From positions 310,001 through 374,000 of the forward strand of contig JADJKB010000024.1 in assembly GCA_016706225.1 (NCBI GenBank): 64,000 nucleotides of DNA, read 5' to 3'. Of this stretch, positions 11,718 through 20,064 are shown piece by piece (the stretch's first letter is position 1; every line of letters starts with the position of its first letter). Source of the stretch: Myxococcales bacterium. GTDB lineage: Bacteria; Myxococcota_A; Polyangia; Polyangiales; Polyangiaceae. The notes below the pieces were generated by a model that did no database searches, had not been told where the DNA came from, and saw only the letters and a list, made by a program, of their open reading frames with translations. Position numbers and translations under genes: made by a program.

Positions 11718-11900
11718 GGGTGCGAGTCTATCCGGAGAGATCTCCGTCGTCCTCCAACAGGCGACCGTGGCACTCGACAGCAAACTGCGACGGCTGACGA
11801 CGTGTGGTTCGGAGAGCGCCGCTGGAGGCCGCGGCGAGGTCGGGCCCGCTAACGGGCGTGTGACGCTTCCGGACAAAGACAACGGAAAACCGCGGTCCCG

Positions 11901-11928
11901 TGGTGAAGCGCCGGGAATCGAAACCCGC
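11901..11928 (-). other. tRNA 3'-end-like fragment
   Basis: Read on the minus strand it gives a T-arm-like hairpin (CGGG, loop TTTCGATT, CCCG at 11911-11926) followed by a seven-base acceptor-like segment and ACCA. The loop is one base too long and no matching 5' half was found, so it is at most a degraded tRNA or an attachment-site relic. Confidence 0.25.
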
Positions 11929-12037
11929 GTATCGTGGTACAGCGTGCGTAGCGCCCCCGCGCAACCGACCGACGTACCACGCGACGACCCCTGGCCCCCC
12001 GGCTGGGGGTTTCGCGTTTGTGGCCCCGAGTGTGGCG

Positions 12038-12382
12038 CTACCCGAGCGGCTCCGACGACTCGTCGCTTCGCGGACCTCCTTGGAGGCGCGCCAGCGAGCG
12101 CGTAATCAGCAGCGACATCGCGGCGAGGCCGAGACCGAAGGCACCCGCGTGCAGCGCGCGCCGCGGCTCGAAGTCCCCGACGCACGAGAGCAGCGCGTAG
12201 GCGACGGCAAGGTTGAACAGCCCCCATAGGACGTTCACCCGCGGCGACGAGAGCCCGCGGAACGGGGGCGAGGCAAACGGCGTCGGAAACGTGCGCCCGA
12301 GCACCCCCGAGACGAAGTGCGGGACGAAGTTTGCGAAGAAGGCGCCGCCGAAGAAATACGCGGGAAGGTGATACCAGGGCAT
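12038..12382 (-). CDS. Small integral membrane protein, divergent from TetR gene
   Basis: 114 residues from ATG 12382, preceded by GGGAGG at a good distance. Three hydrophobic segments: LPAYFFGGAFFANFV near the start, NVLWGLFNLAVAYALLS in the middle and AGAFGLGLAAMSLLI near the end. Function unknown. It is transcribed away from the TetR-type gene across about 135 bases that contain two similar palindromes, so it is the obvious regulatory target. Confidence 0.7.
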   Translation of the reverse strand: MPWYHLPAYFFGGAFFANFVPHFVSGVLGRTFPTPFASPPFRGLSSPRVNVLWGLFNLAVAYALLSCVGDFEPRRALHAGAFGLGLAAMSLLITRSLARLQGGPRSDESSEPLG

Positions 12383-12396
12383 GGGTCCTCCCAGAA

Positions 12397-12463
12397 GGCA
12401 ACTGTGGGTTGCCAAGCCACGAGGGTACCGCGAGCCCCGGAGCGATGGCAACTTGCACTTGCC
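12397..12463. promoter_or_regulatory. Two GGCAA-type palindromes, candidate TetR operators
   Basis: GGCAAC-5-GTTGCC at 12397-12413 and GGCAA-7-TTGCC at 12447-12463, with centres 50 bases apart. They lie between the divergent membrane-protein and TetR genes, where TetR-family repressors usually bind. Confidence 0.5.
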
Positions 12464-12516
12464 TTCTTGCAGCGCGCGGGCCTACCGTCGCAGGCGGAGG
12501 AGCCTCCCGGCGGACC

Positions 12517-13224
12517 GTGACCGAGCGGACGAAGACGCGTCGAACCAAGGGGGTGCTCCGCGGGCGCAGCGAGCGCGTCGTGCGGCAAGTGCTCGAAGCC
12601 GCCGTCGCGGAGCTCGCCGAGTCCGGCTACCGGGGGTTCCGCATGGACCGGGTGAGCGCGGCGGCCGGGGTCAACAAGACCACGATCTACCGGCGCTGGC
12701 CTGGCAAGGCGGTGTTGGTGGGGGCCGCCGTCGAGTGGATGCGCAGGCTCGTGCACGACGTGCCATTGCCCGACACGGGCTCGCTCGAGCGGGATTTGAC
12801 CGAGGCCTTCCGGCGCAGAGTGAGCTTCAAACGCCGCGTCGAGGGGCGCGCGTGGGCGCGGCTCCTCGCGGAGAAGCACGACCCCGAGGTCCGAGCCATC
12901 ATCGGCGAGGCCGTCAAGGAACGCAGCGGCGCCTGGTACGCGATGGTCACGCGGGCGGTCGAGCGCGGCGAGCTCCCCGAGGGCACCGACCCGCGGCTGC
13001 TGCTCGGAATGCTCGGGGCGATCGTGGACGCGTGGAACACGAGCTCGCCGGGCCGGCTGAAGGCCGCGCTGCTCGAGGCCGCCGTGCGCACTGTCGTCAC
13101 CGGCGCGCGCTCGGGCTCACTGGTTCGGGCCAGGCAACGCGGGACCGCGCGCACGCTGCCGCGACCGGCGCGCAAGGGGCGGGGTGGACGGGCGGCTGGC
13201 TCGTCGTCTCGCGAGCGCGTGTAA
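12517..13224 (+). CDS. TetR/AcrR-family transcriptional regulator
   Basis: 235 residues from GTG 12517, with GGAGG about 16 bases upstream. The N-terminal helix-turn-helix is clear (residues about 20-65: RVVRQVLEAAVAELAESGY, MDRVSAAAGVNKTTIYRRW). The ligand domain has the TetR C-terminal type pattern (WYAMVTRAVERGELPEGTDP). The last 35 residues are Arg/Gly-rich and unlike the family, so the natural stop may have been lost. Likely represses itself and the divergent small membrane protein through the two palindromes between them. Confidence 0.85.
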   Translation: MTERTKTRRTKGVLRGRSERVVRQVLEAAVAELAESGYRGFRMDRVSAAAGVNKTTIYRRWPGKAVLVGAAVEWMRRLVHDVPLPDTGSLERDLTEAFRRRVSFKRRVEGRAWARLLAEKHDPEVRAIIGEAVKERSGAWYAMVTRAVERGELPEGTDPRLLLGMLGAIVDAWNTSSPGRLKAALLEAAVRTVVTGARSGSLVRARQRGTARTLPRPARKGRGGRAAGSSSRERV

Positions 13225-13289
13225 CGATCGGCCGTGCCGCGCGCACGTCCTCTTCGAAGCCGAGCGAAGGGGCGACGCGGGCCTCGAGC

Positions 13290-13555
13290 TCACCGACCCG
13301 TGCGCTCGCGATGCTTGCACCCAGGCCAGCAGCAGGGCCGGCGCTGGCCTTCTTCCAGCTCCTCCTGGGTCCGGCGAATGCGGCGCTTTCGCGTCATCTC
13401 TGCTTCGCATCCTCGACCCAGCAGATGAACTCGTTGCGGGCCAAGGGCGTGATGTCCCTCCAGGCAGCGAGTGCCGTGGAGTTCCCGAGCAGCGCCTCAC
13501 GCAGGTCCACGGGGAGCTTGTGCACCACCCCACCGGGCACGCGCTTGCCGGTCAC
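13290..13555 (-). pseudogene. YdeI/OmpD-associated-type gene fragment
   Basis: Minus-strand translation gives VVHKLPVDLREALLGNSTAL, AAWRDITPLARNEFICWVED and, after a one-base shift near 13400, RKRRIRRTQEELEEGQRRP with a Cys-rich end. This is the C-terminal domain of the YdeI/OmpD-associated family. The upstream part of the gene is missing and the fragment abuts IS91-type debris, so it is a truncated, frameshifted relic. Confidence 0.6.
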
Positions 13556-13615
13556 GGAGAGAATAGGAGCGCAAGCCGCCAGCGGCGGTCAAGCGACGCC
13601 GGTTGACGTTGTGCC

Positions 13616-13701
13616 AAGACCACCGGCGCCTTGCCGATGGCGCGCGCCGCGCGCGTGGGGGAGACGCGTCGCTCTGCGCTCGGTGCGACATCGCGACCTG
13701 A
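13616..13701 (+). repeat. Dispersed repeat, copy A
   Basis: An 86-base segment beginning AAGACCACCGGCGCC and including GACGCGTCGCTC and GCGACATCG recurs in the same orientation, diverged, at 22371-22457. It lies next to a transposase remnant here, so it is probably an IS terminal segment. Confidence 0.55.
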
Positions 13702-13740
13702 CACAACAAAGTTACCACCGACGCGCGGCCGGCGACTCAT

Positions 13741-13881
13741 CGATCGAGGTATCGCCCCTGGCGTGAGTTCCTGAAACGCGCGTTCAAAATCGACATCGAG
13801 AAGTGCGCCAAGTGCGGGGCGCGTATGAAGATGCGCGCGCTCGTCATGACCAGCGCTGGCATCGAGCGACGCGCTTCGTGA
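13741..13881 (+). pseudogene. IS91-type transposase, C-terminal remnant
   Basis: The frame reads RYRPWREFLKRAFKIDIEKC followed by a second Cys pair motif (CAKCGARMKM) and stops at 13881. This is the C-terminal zinc-ribbon-like end of IS91/Y2-type transposases; everything upstream is missing. It runs directly into the sulfatase remnant. Confidence 0.6.
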
Positions 13882-14429
13882 ATGGGCCGACCAATCGACG
13901 CCATCGACAGGAGCCCGGCCAAAGACCGCACCGCCATCGTGATCACCAGCGATCACGGCGAAGCCTTCGGCGAGCACGGCATGCTGCGGCACGGCTTCGA
14001 GCTCTGGGAAGAGCTGATCTGGGTGCCGCTGATCGTGTACCTGCCGGGCCTGCCGCCGCGAAAGGTCGGCTGGTCCCGACGGTGCTCGACCCCTACCGCC
14101 TGCCGCCGCCGAGCGGCGAGGGGACCGACTTCGTGAGCGGGACGTCGCTGCTGCTCGATCTGATCCAGCCCGCAGGCTACGAACCCAAACCGCGGATCGT
14201 GTTTGCGCACATGACCGCCGGGCCGAACAACGCCGATCGCCAGGCCTTCATCGACGGGCCGCACAAGCTGATCACCAGCGACGGTCGTCCCCTGGGCCTG
14301 TGCGATCTGGAGCAAGACCCTGCCGAGAAGAAGGACCTGCTCGACGACGCGGCGCTCAAGGAGAAGGTCATGGGTCGGTATCGTGCGTTCGTGAAGGGGC
14401 TGCGCGAGGTCAAGGTGAAGCCGCAGTGA
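13882..14429 (+). pseudogene. Sulfatase, C-terminal remnant (frameshifted)
   Basis: Two frames together give the C-terminal half of an alkaline-phosphatase-fold sulfatase: TAIVITSDHGEAFGEHG with the metal-binding DH, then WVPLIVYLPG, and after a break near 14075 LVPTVLDPYRLPPPSGEG, PHKLITSDGRPLGLCDLEQD and the end at 14429. The catalytic N-terminal half with the formylglycine Cys is absent. The break also lacks several conserved residues, so it is a deletion as well as a shift. A second copy of its 3' end lies at 20003-20058. Confidence 0.75.
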
Positions 14430-14699
14430 CGGGGTTCCCCCGGCCGGCGCGGCAGCCGTGCCAGCTGAGGGGTTCTCGGGGGCAGCTGCTCGCGCGCGTG
14501 CGCAGCGTGCGCAGCGTGCGCGGACGCGCCTTGCGTCGCGCGCAAAGCAGCCAGATAATCCCCTGGGTCGACGGCGACCGGGAGGTGCACATGGCTGGCA
14601 TGGGGTTCGCGCGCACGCACGCTTGTTGCAGGTCTGATCGCGCTCGCCTGGTTTGCGCTGAGCTCGCGGGCGGGGGCCGCGCCGCTCGACTGTCGCTTC

Positions 14700-17600
14700 T
14701 TGGAACGGTCGCCGGTCTTCCTCGACCGTGACGCCGAGGCCCGCTGCCAGATGGACGAAGACGGCAACGGGCTCGACGACGAGATCGAGCAGCAGCTCGC
14801 CGCCTGCTTCGTACCCGCGTTCCGCTTCGACGCCGACGAGCCGAGCTCGAGTTTGCTCCCGAACGAGCCGGTGGCTGGTTTCTCGGCCTACCGCATTCAG
14901 GGTTCGACCCCGGGCGAGATCTTGATTCGCTTCGAGATGGTGGCGATGTGGAGGCGCGACGGGGGGTTCCCGAACGACGACGAGCTGCAGTGTGCGGACT
15001 CCTCCCCGGTCTTCGAGGATCAGGCCCACGAGGGCGACACCTGGGGAACCCGGATCGACGTCCGCGTGTCGAAGGACCAAGCGTGGCGCGCGGAACTTGC
15101 CGAATTCTCGACGTGCTGGCCCGCGGAAATGCATGGCACGCACCCCGTTGTCTACGGATCCGCCGGCAAGCACCACGCCTATTGCTCGTCGGGTGTCTCG
15201 GAGTTCGATGTCGCGGGCCCGGGCACCTGCACGGATCCACATCGGGGAAATGGTGAGCTGCGAGTCCCATCCAGCCTGTTCCGCATCTCGACGAGCTGGC
15301 TTCCGATCCCCACATCCGACGGCAACATGCACTGGGGCAATGTCTGCACCTTCGTGCGGACCGGGCAGAAGGTCGTGGCGAGCCGGCTGCAGCCGACTCG
15401 GCTGGGCAACCTCGGCTTCGCCGGGCAGACGCTCTGGGGTGACTTCTACACCGGCGGCGTGACGGGGCCTGGCTTCTTGCTCGCGCCCGGCGGCGCGTTC
15501 ACCCTGGACGCAGACGGCGACGGGCGGCCTGACTCCGACCGGGTGGCGCCAGATGACGCCGTGACGATCGCCGCCGACCTCTGCCCACTCGACAGCGGCC
15601 CGGAGCAAGACGCCGACGGCGATCACCTCTACGGCGCCTGCGACTTCGACCCGAACTTCCGCCAGACGTGGGTCGGGATCGGGACGCCGGGGAAGCCGCC
15701 GGTACCGCAGGCGTTCAACAGCTGGTCCCCGATCCCGACTGGCGCCTTTGGTGGTTTCCTGGACACGGATCAGGACGGGCCACCGGACGGCGTCGACTCG
15801 TGCCCCAAGCTGCCGCTCGCGCTCACCCCCGGAGGCGGTGTCACGGTCAGCAACCGTTGGGGCGAAGACCTGAATTGGCCGCCGCACCCGATCAGCAACA
15901 ACGAGCTCGGGGCGTTGCAACGTGGTGAGACGTGCGATCCATACCCGGCGGCGCACTCGACCTGGAACCCGAAGATCTCGTACAACAAGACCTGCGGAAG
16001 CCCCGGCTGGGTCTCGACGGGCCAGGACGTCATCGGTGTCACGACACGCGTTTCGCGTGGGGTCAGCGCCAACGACCCGTTCTGGCTCGCCCCGAAGACC
16101 GAGCTGCCGGCGACGTTCCCGGTGCAGAGCTACCGGTGCGCGTGTCGGGACGAGAACACTGGCGCTCCGCTGTCCGGAGCGAGCTGCATCACCGATCCGA
16201 ACAGCGACTGCTACCGCGGGAGCGCGCGGCGGGCGGTGCCGAGTGTTTACGATGGCCGAGGCTTTCGTCCGATCGATCGCCCGAGCTGCACGCGCAACCC
16301 CGAGACCTGGTGCGACAGCTTCCCGCTGGCGGTGCCGCGCTTTGGGTCGGAGCCGTCGGGCGTGTCGTGGCGCTGGCTCGACGAGCTGAAGGCCTTCGGG
16401 CCGGCCAGCCCGACCCCGCACTTCGCTGCGGAAGACGTGAGCACCGAGCCCGCTTCGCCGTTTTCCGGCGCGCGCCAGGGCCTGAAGCACCAGTACGCCG
16501 TCTGGACGTTGCCCGAGATCAGCGCGCCGCCGGCGACGTCGATCAAGCAGAGCCAGTTCTCGTTCCACTACGATCCCGAGTACGACCCGCAGCACCGCGC
16601 CGACCAGCTGTGGGACCTCCAGAGCGACCACAGCATTCGCATGCGAGCCAGCTTCTCCGAGCAGCCGGTGGCGGATCTGGTCTCGAACCACTCGACATTC
16701 TCGCTGAAGCCGCCCTGCGCGGTGCTGACCATCGACCAGCAGCTGGCTCTGGTGAAGCTCTGGTTCGGGCCGGATCCGGTCAAGCCCGAGGTCACCGGGT
16801 TCTCGGGGCTTCGCTTGCTGGCGCACGACGGCGGGGTGGTGACCCGCGCGGTGGTGGTTCGGCCCGCAGAGGGCAGCTACGCCACGTTGGCGCTCGGCAC
16901 TGCCGCGGCCCAGGGCTGGCTCGCCACCGCGGCGGTGCAGGTCGCGCCGATGGGCGGCTCCGCGCAGAGCACGCCGGTGCTGGCGGCCCTCGCCGCGCCG
17001 CTGGCGTCGACCCGGAGCCGCGCTGAAGAGCCCGCGCTGATCGTGGTCGAGCGCTCGTCTGGGGTCGCGCGCTGGGCGCTGCTTGCGCCCGTGGCTTCGG
17101 CCGATCAGTCGATCACCTACGAGATCGCGGGCGAGGGCACGCTCCCGGGCGCGGTGAGCCCGAGCGCGGTGCTGATCGCGGATCCCACCGGCATGACCGT
17201 CGCGCTGGTCGACACCGCAGGCGGCCGGGTGGATTGGTTCTCGACGGGCTCGCGGCTCTGGACCGACAGCGCGCTGCCGTCCGAGATCGCGGGCCTCGAC
17301 GGCGCGGCCCTCGCGCTCTGGGGCTCGCACCTGCTCGTCGCGGGCGGCGCTCGCGACGGCGCGCTCGGCGCGGAGCTGTGGGACCTTGGGCTGTTCGGTG
17401 GACCGGTGTCGCTGGTGCGGTCGGATCTGCCGGCGCGGCGCGGTCCTGCCCTCAGCGTGAGCCCTGGCGGCGAGCGCATCATCTACGTCGGCGGCAGCGA
17501 TGCCAGCGGCGCGAGGCACGACGACGTGTGGCACGTCGGACCTGGGGCCGCCGCGACCGCGCGCCTGTTCGGGGACACGACCCGCGCGAGCACGCTCGAG

Positions 17601-18698
17601 CTGGGCATCACCGCCGTGGTCGACTCGGTGTTCGAGGGCGCGCTGCGCGCGCTGACCCTGGATCTGACGCGGCCGGAGCTGGTGGCGACGCGGCTGCGGG
17701 CTGCACGCGGCTGGCAAGAAGCGCGCGTGGCCGATGAAGGGCTCGCCTGCGCACCGACCGACGCGCTGGGCGGACGGCTGTGCCCTCTCGGCACGGAGTG
17801 GTGGTCGAGCCCCGGCGCTGTCCCGTGCGGCGCGACGGGAAACGCGTGCGAGGGCTCGCGGGGCAGCCTCGCAGCCTCTCTGTCCCTACCCGGCTCGGCG
17901 GTCGCGGCAGACACGGATGGCCGCTCGGTCTGGCTGCTTCGCGACAAGAGCATCGAGCGCTGGTCGGTTGCGGGCTCCACGCCGGCGCTGATCGCGAGCG
18001 CGGTGCTCCCGGCGAAGGCACGCGCCCTTTCGATCAACCCGGAGGGTGCGGTGGTGGCCACCGACGCGGGCGTGACGATGGTGCGCGCGATCGGCGCCGC
18101 GCTCAGCCTGGACGCGCCCCTCGCACTGTGCGGGCGCCCGCTGGAAATGACGGCCCTTGGCGAAGCGAGCTGGGCCGTCGTCACCACGGTCGGGCTCGCG
18201 ATCGTCGGCGCGCCCGCCGGGGAGCCGCTCGCGCTTCAGTCGATGTCGCTGCTCGTTCCCTTGTCGCCGAAGCCCATCGCGCTCGGCACGGATCCGGCGT
18301 CGACCGCGCTCTGCAAGAAGGCCGATGCTATCTTGCCGGGAGCGATGGTTGACGCGCTCGCGAAGCTGGTCGCGGTTGCCGCGGGCGAACAGCGCCTACT
18401 GGTGGCATCCGGGCCGATGCTGTTCGACGTGGGCGTGCGGGATCTCGCGCATCCGACCCTCGGCGGGCAGAAGGTGATCGTGCATCCGCTCGAGGCGCTG
18501 CGGGTCGATCCCGCTGGCGGCCGGGCCTACGGGGTGAGCAAGCACGGGCAGCACCGGCCGGTGATCGATCTGCGCGGGGGCGGGCTCGCCCTCGCGGGTA
18601 GCCACGGCGTGGAGAGCTGGGTGCGGCGACGCGATCGGGGCGAGCTGGTGGTGCGGGTCTTGCCCGCTCAGGTCGAGATCGCGAAGGTCGTACCGTGA
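14700..18698 (+). CDS. Large secreted calcium-binding / propeller protein
   Basis: About 1332 codons of open frame. The N-terminal third has Asp-rich thrombospondin-3/EF-hand-like repeats (DADGDGRPDSD, DADGDHLYGACDFD, DTDQDGPPDGVDSCP) and many Cys, pointing to a calcium-stabilised extracellular protein. The C-terminal half has repeated beta-strand units with a Kelch-like stretch (GGERIIYVGGSDASGARHDD). A good signal peptide (LVAGLIALAWFALSSRAGA) is encoded immediately upstream in this frame, but the only ATG with a ribosome site (ATG 14591, GGAGG at 14581) is in another frame: a 4-base tandem ACGC near 14611-14620 separates them. Overlaps the next gene by four bases. Substrate unknown. Confidence 0.75.
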   Translation: MERSPVFLDRDAEARCQMDEDGNGLDDEIEQQLAACFVPAFRFDADEPSSSLLPNEPVAGFSAYRIQGSTPGEILIRFEMVAMWRRDGGFPNDDELQCADSSPVFEDQAHEGDTWGTRIDVRVSKDQAWRAELAEFSTCWPAEMHGTHPVVYGSAGKHHAYCSSGVSEFDVAGPGTCTDPHRGNGELRVPSSLFRISTSWLPIPTSDGNMHWGNVCTFVRTGQKVVASRLQPTRLGNLGFAGQTLWGDFYTGGVTGPGFLLAPGGAFTLDADGDGRPDSDRVAPDDAVTIAADLCPLDSGPEQDADGDHLYGACDFDPNFRQTWVGIGTPGKPPVPQAFNSWSPIPTGAFGGFLDTDQDGPPDGVDSCPKLPLALTPGGGVTVSNRWGEDLNWPPHPISNNELGALQRGETCDPYPAAHSTWNPKISYNKTCGSPGWVSTGQDVIGVTTRVSRGVSANDPFWLAPKTELPATFPVQSYRCACRDENTGAPLSGASCITDPNSDCYRGSARRAVPSVYDGRGFRPIDRPSCTRNPETWCDSFPLAVPRFGSEPSGVSWRWLDELKAFGPASPTPHFAAEDVSTEPASPFSGARQGLKHQYAVWTLPEISAPPATSIKQSQFSFHYDPEYDPQHRADQLWDLQSDHSIRMRASFSEQPVADLVSNHSTFSLKPPCAVLTIDQQLALVKLWFGPDPVKPEVTGFSGLRLLAHDGGVVTRAVVVRPAEGSYATLALGTAAAQGWLATAAVQVAPMGGSAQSTPVLAALAAPLASTRSRAEEPALIVVERSSGVARWALLAPVASADQSITYEIAGEGTLPGAVSPSAVLIADPTGMTVALVDTAGGRVDWFSTGSRLWTDSALPSEIAGLDGAALALWGSHLLVAGGARDGALGAELWDLGLFGGPVSLVRSDLPARRGPALSVSPGGERIIYVGGSDASGARHDDVWHVGPGAAATARLFGDTTRASTLELGITAVVDSVFEGALRALTLDLTRPELVATRLRAARGWQEARVADEGLACAPTDALGGRLCPLGTEWWSSPGAVPCGATGNACEGSRGSLAASLSLPGSAVAADTDGRSVWLLRDKSIERWSVAGSTPALIASAVLPAKARALSINPEGAVVATDAGVTMVRAIGAALSLDAPLALCGRPLEMTALGEASWAVVTTVGLAIVGAPAGEPLALQSMSLLVPLSPKPIALGTDPASTALCKKADAILPGAMVDALAKLVAVAAGEQRLLVASGPMLFDVGVRDLAHPTLGGQKVIVHPLEALRVDPAGGRAYGVSKHGQHRPVIDLRGGGLALAGSHGVESWVRRRDRGELVVRVLPAQVEIAKVVP

Positions 18699-19954
18699 AC
18701 GGCGCGTCGCGCTGGCTCGGTGGCGCGCTGGTGGTGGTGGCGCCGTTCCGGATGCTCGGCGGCTGTCCGGGCGGTGAAAACGGCGGCTCCGGCACTGGCG
18801 GGACCGGAGGCGCGGCGGGTGACGCCGCCGGCGACGTGGCCGATGGTGACGGGGCCGAGCCATGGGATCCGGTCTGGCACGAGACGAAGCCGAAGGACTG
18901 GCCCACGGTGGGCCCCGAGAAGAACCCCGACTGCGGGCCAGGGTGTCGTGTGGCATTGAATCTCCCCGTGACCAACCCGAGCGGCGCCGGGCACCGATAC
19001 ACCACCAGTCGCGTCGCCTCGCAATCTCCTCTCGGGCTTGCATTTTCTGGGGTGGGTGCGTCGACGACCGCTTGGGATCCGTCTGGCAAACATCTGCAAG
19101 TGAGCATGTGGGGCGACTTCGCTGCGTACGTAAAGGCGGCAGGTCCGGGCGACGGACAAATCGAGCTCATGAGTTTGGTCACTGGTGAGAAGAAGACGGT
19201 CTTCCGTTGGACACCCGCGGACGGCGCAGACGGCAGCCAGTGGACCGCGCTCAACGACAAGTACGTGTTCTACATCTTCAAGGGCATCCACTCGCGCAAT
19301 CGTCAGACGGGGGAGCAGAAGTGGCTGGCGTTCGGCTCGTGCTATTCGCTGCTCGCCACCGAGACTGCCCTCATCTGCGACTCGGGCAAGATCTACGTCA
19401 TCGATCCCGAGAGCTCGGAGATGAACATGAAGAGGATCGACGACGGCACCGAGCTCCAGTTCGACGGGAGCGGCTCAGCCGATCGCAAGCAGTACGCCTG
19501 GGTCGACTACCGCGACCCGCCGGGGCCGGGGTCCCACGCGTTCTCGACCCGCAAGGGCGGCGAGGTGTACTTCCATGACTTCACGACGGGGAAAACCCGC
19601 CGCGCGACGTTCGACTCGCCGGACAAGCCCCGAGCGAAGGTCTACCCGGGCATCGGTGACGGGCTCGCAGTGTGGAACGAGCCTCCCCTCGGCGCGGCGA
19701 ATCCGAATCCCGAAAACTTCGACTCGTACTATGGAGGAAGCACAGCGCTCGCGACGCTCGACCTGGCCACCGGGAAGCGGTGCCAGTTGCCAGACGTGAA
19801 CTTCGGAATCCTGTTCAACAAGTCCGTGCATGGAAGGCACGTGTACGCAGGGTGGTTCGACAAGAAGACGGTGAAGACTTACCTCGTCGACATCGACCTC
19901 GACTACGCGGGCTTCAAGTGGCAGTGCCAGGACACGCCCGGCTGGGTGCAGTGA
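18695..19954 (+). CDS. Propeller-type lipoprotein
   Basis: 419 residues from a GTG overlapping the previous stop (GTGA). A hydrophobic stretch ends in a lipobox (RMLGGC), followed by a Gly/Ala-rich linker, then about 350 residues of repeated strands (STTAWDPSGKHLQVSMWGDF, YVFYIFKGIHS, YAWVDYRDPPG) typical of a beta-propeller like TolB/WD40. Probably tethered to the envelope and co-translated with the large secreted protein upstream, with which it may form a complex. Ligand unknown. Confidence 0.75.
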   Translation: MNGASRWLGGALVVVAPFRMLGGCPGGENGGSGTGGTGGAAGDAAGDVADGDGAEPWDPVWHETKPKDWPTVGPEKNPDCGPGCRVALNLPVTNPSGAGHRYTTSRVASQSPLGLAFSGVGASTTAWDPSGKHLQVSMWGDFAAYVKAAGPGDGQIELMSLVTGEKKTVFRWTPADGADGSQWTALNDKYVFYIFKGIHSRNRQTGEQKWLAFGSCYSLLATETALICDSGKIYVIDPESSEMNMKRIDDGTELQFDGSGSADRKQYAWVDYRDPPGPGSHAFSTRKGGEVYFHDFTTGKTRRATFDSPDKPRAKVYPGIGDGLAVWNEPPLGAANPNPENFDSYYGGSTALATLDLATGKRCQLPDVNFGILFNKSVHGRHVYAGWFDKKTVKTYLVDIDLDYAGFKWQCQDTPGWVQ

Positions 19955-20002
19955 GGCAGGCAGCGCGCACGGGATCGGCACCAGCGGATTCGGTGGCCCA
20001 GT

Positions 20003-20058
20003 GACGCGCTGGCAAAGACGGTCATGGGTCGCTATCGCGCGTTCGTGAAGGGGCTGCG
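20003..20058 (+). repeat. Second copy of a sulfatase 3' end
   Basis: Encodes DALAKTVMGRYRAFVKGLR, nearly identical to the end of the sulfatase remnant (14346-14405). It abuts the left end of the insertion sequence. The two copies are direct repeats that flank the secreted-protein operon. Confidence 0.75.
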
Positions 20059-20064
20059 CAGCTG

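Noticed and set aside
11990..12013. CCCCC/GGGGG hairpin followed by a few T
   Set aside because: The T run is interrupted (TTTCGCGTTT) and no gene ends just before it on the plus strand, so a terminator is not supported.
13953..17717. A 1254-codon open frame on the minus strand
   Set aside because: It lies opposite the large secreted-protein gene, is rich in Arg, His and Gly without any motif, and arises from the high-GC third codon positions of the real gene.
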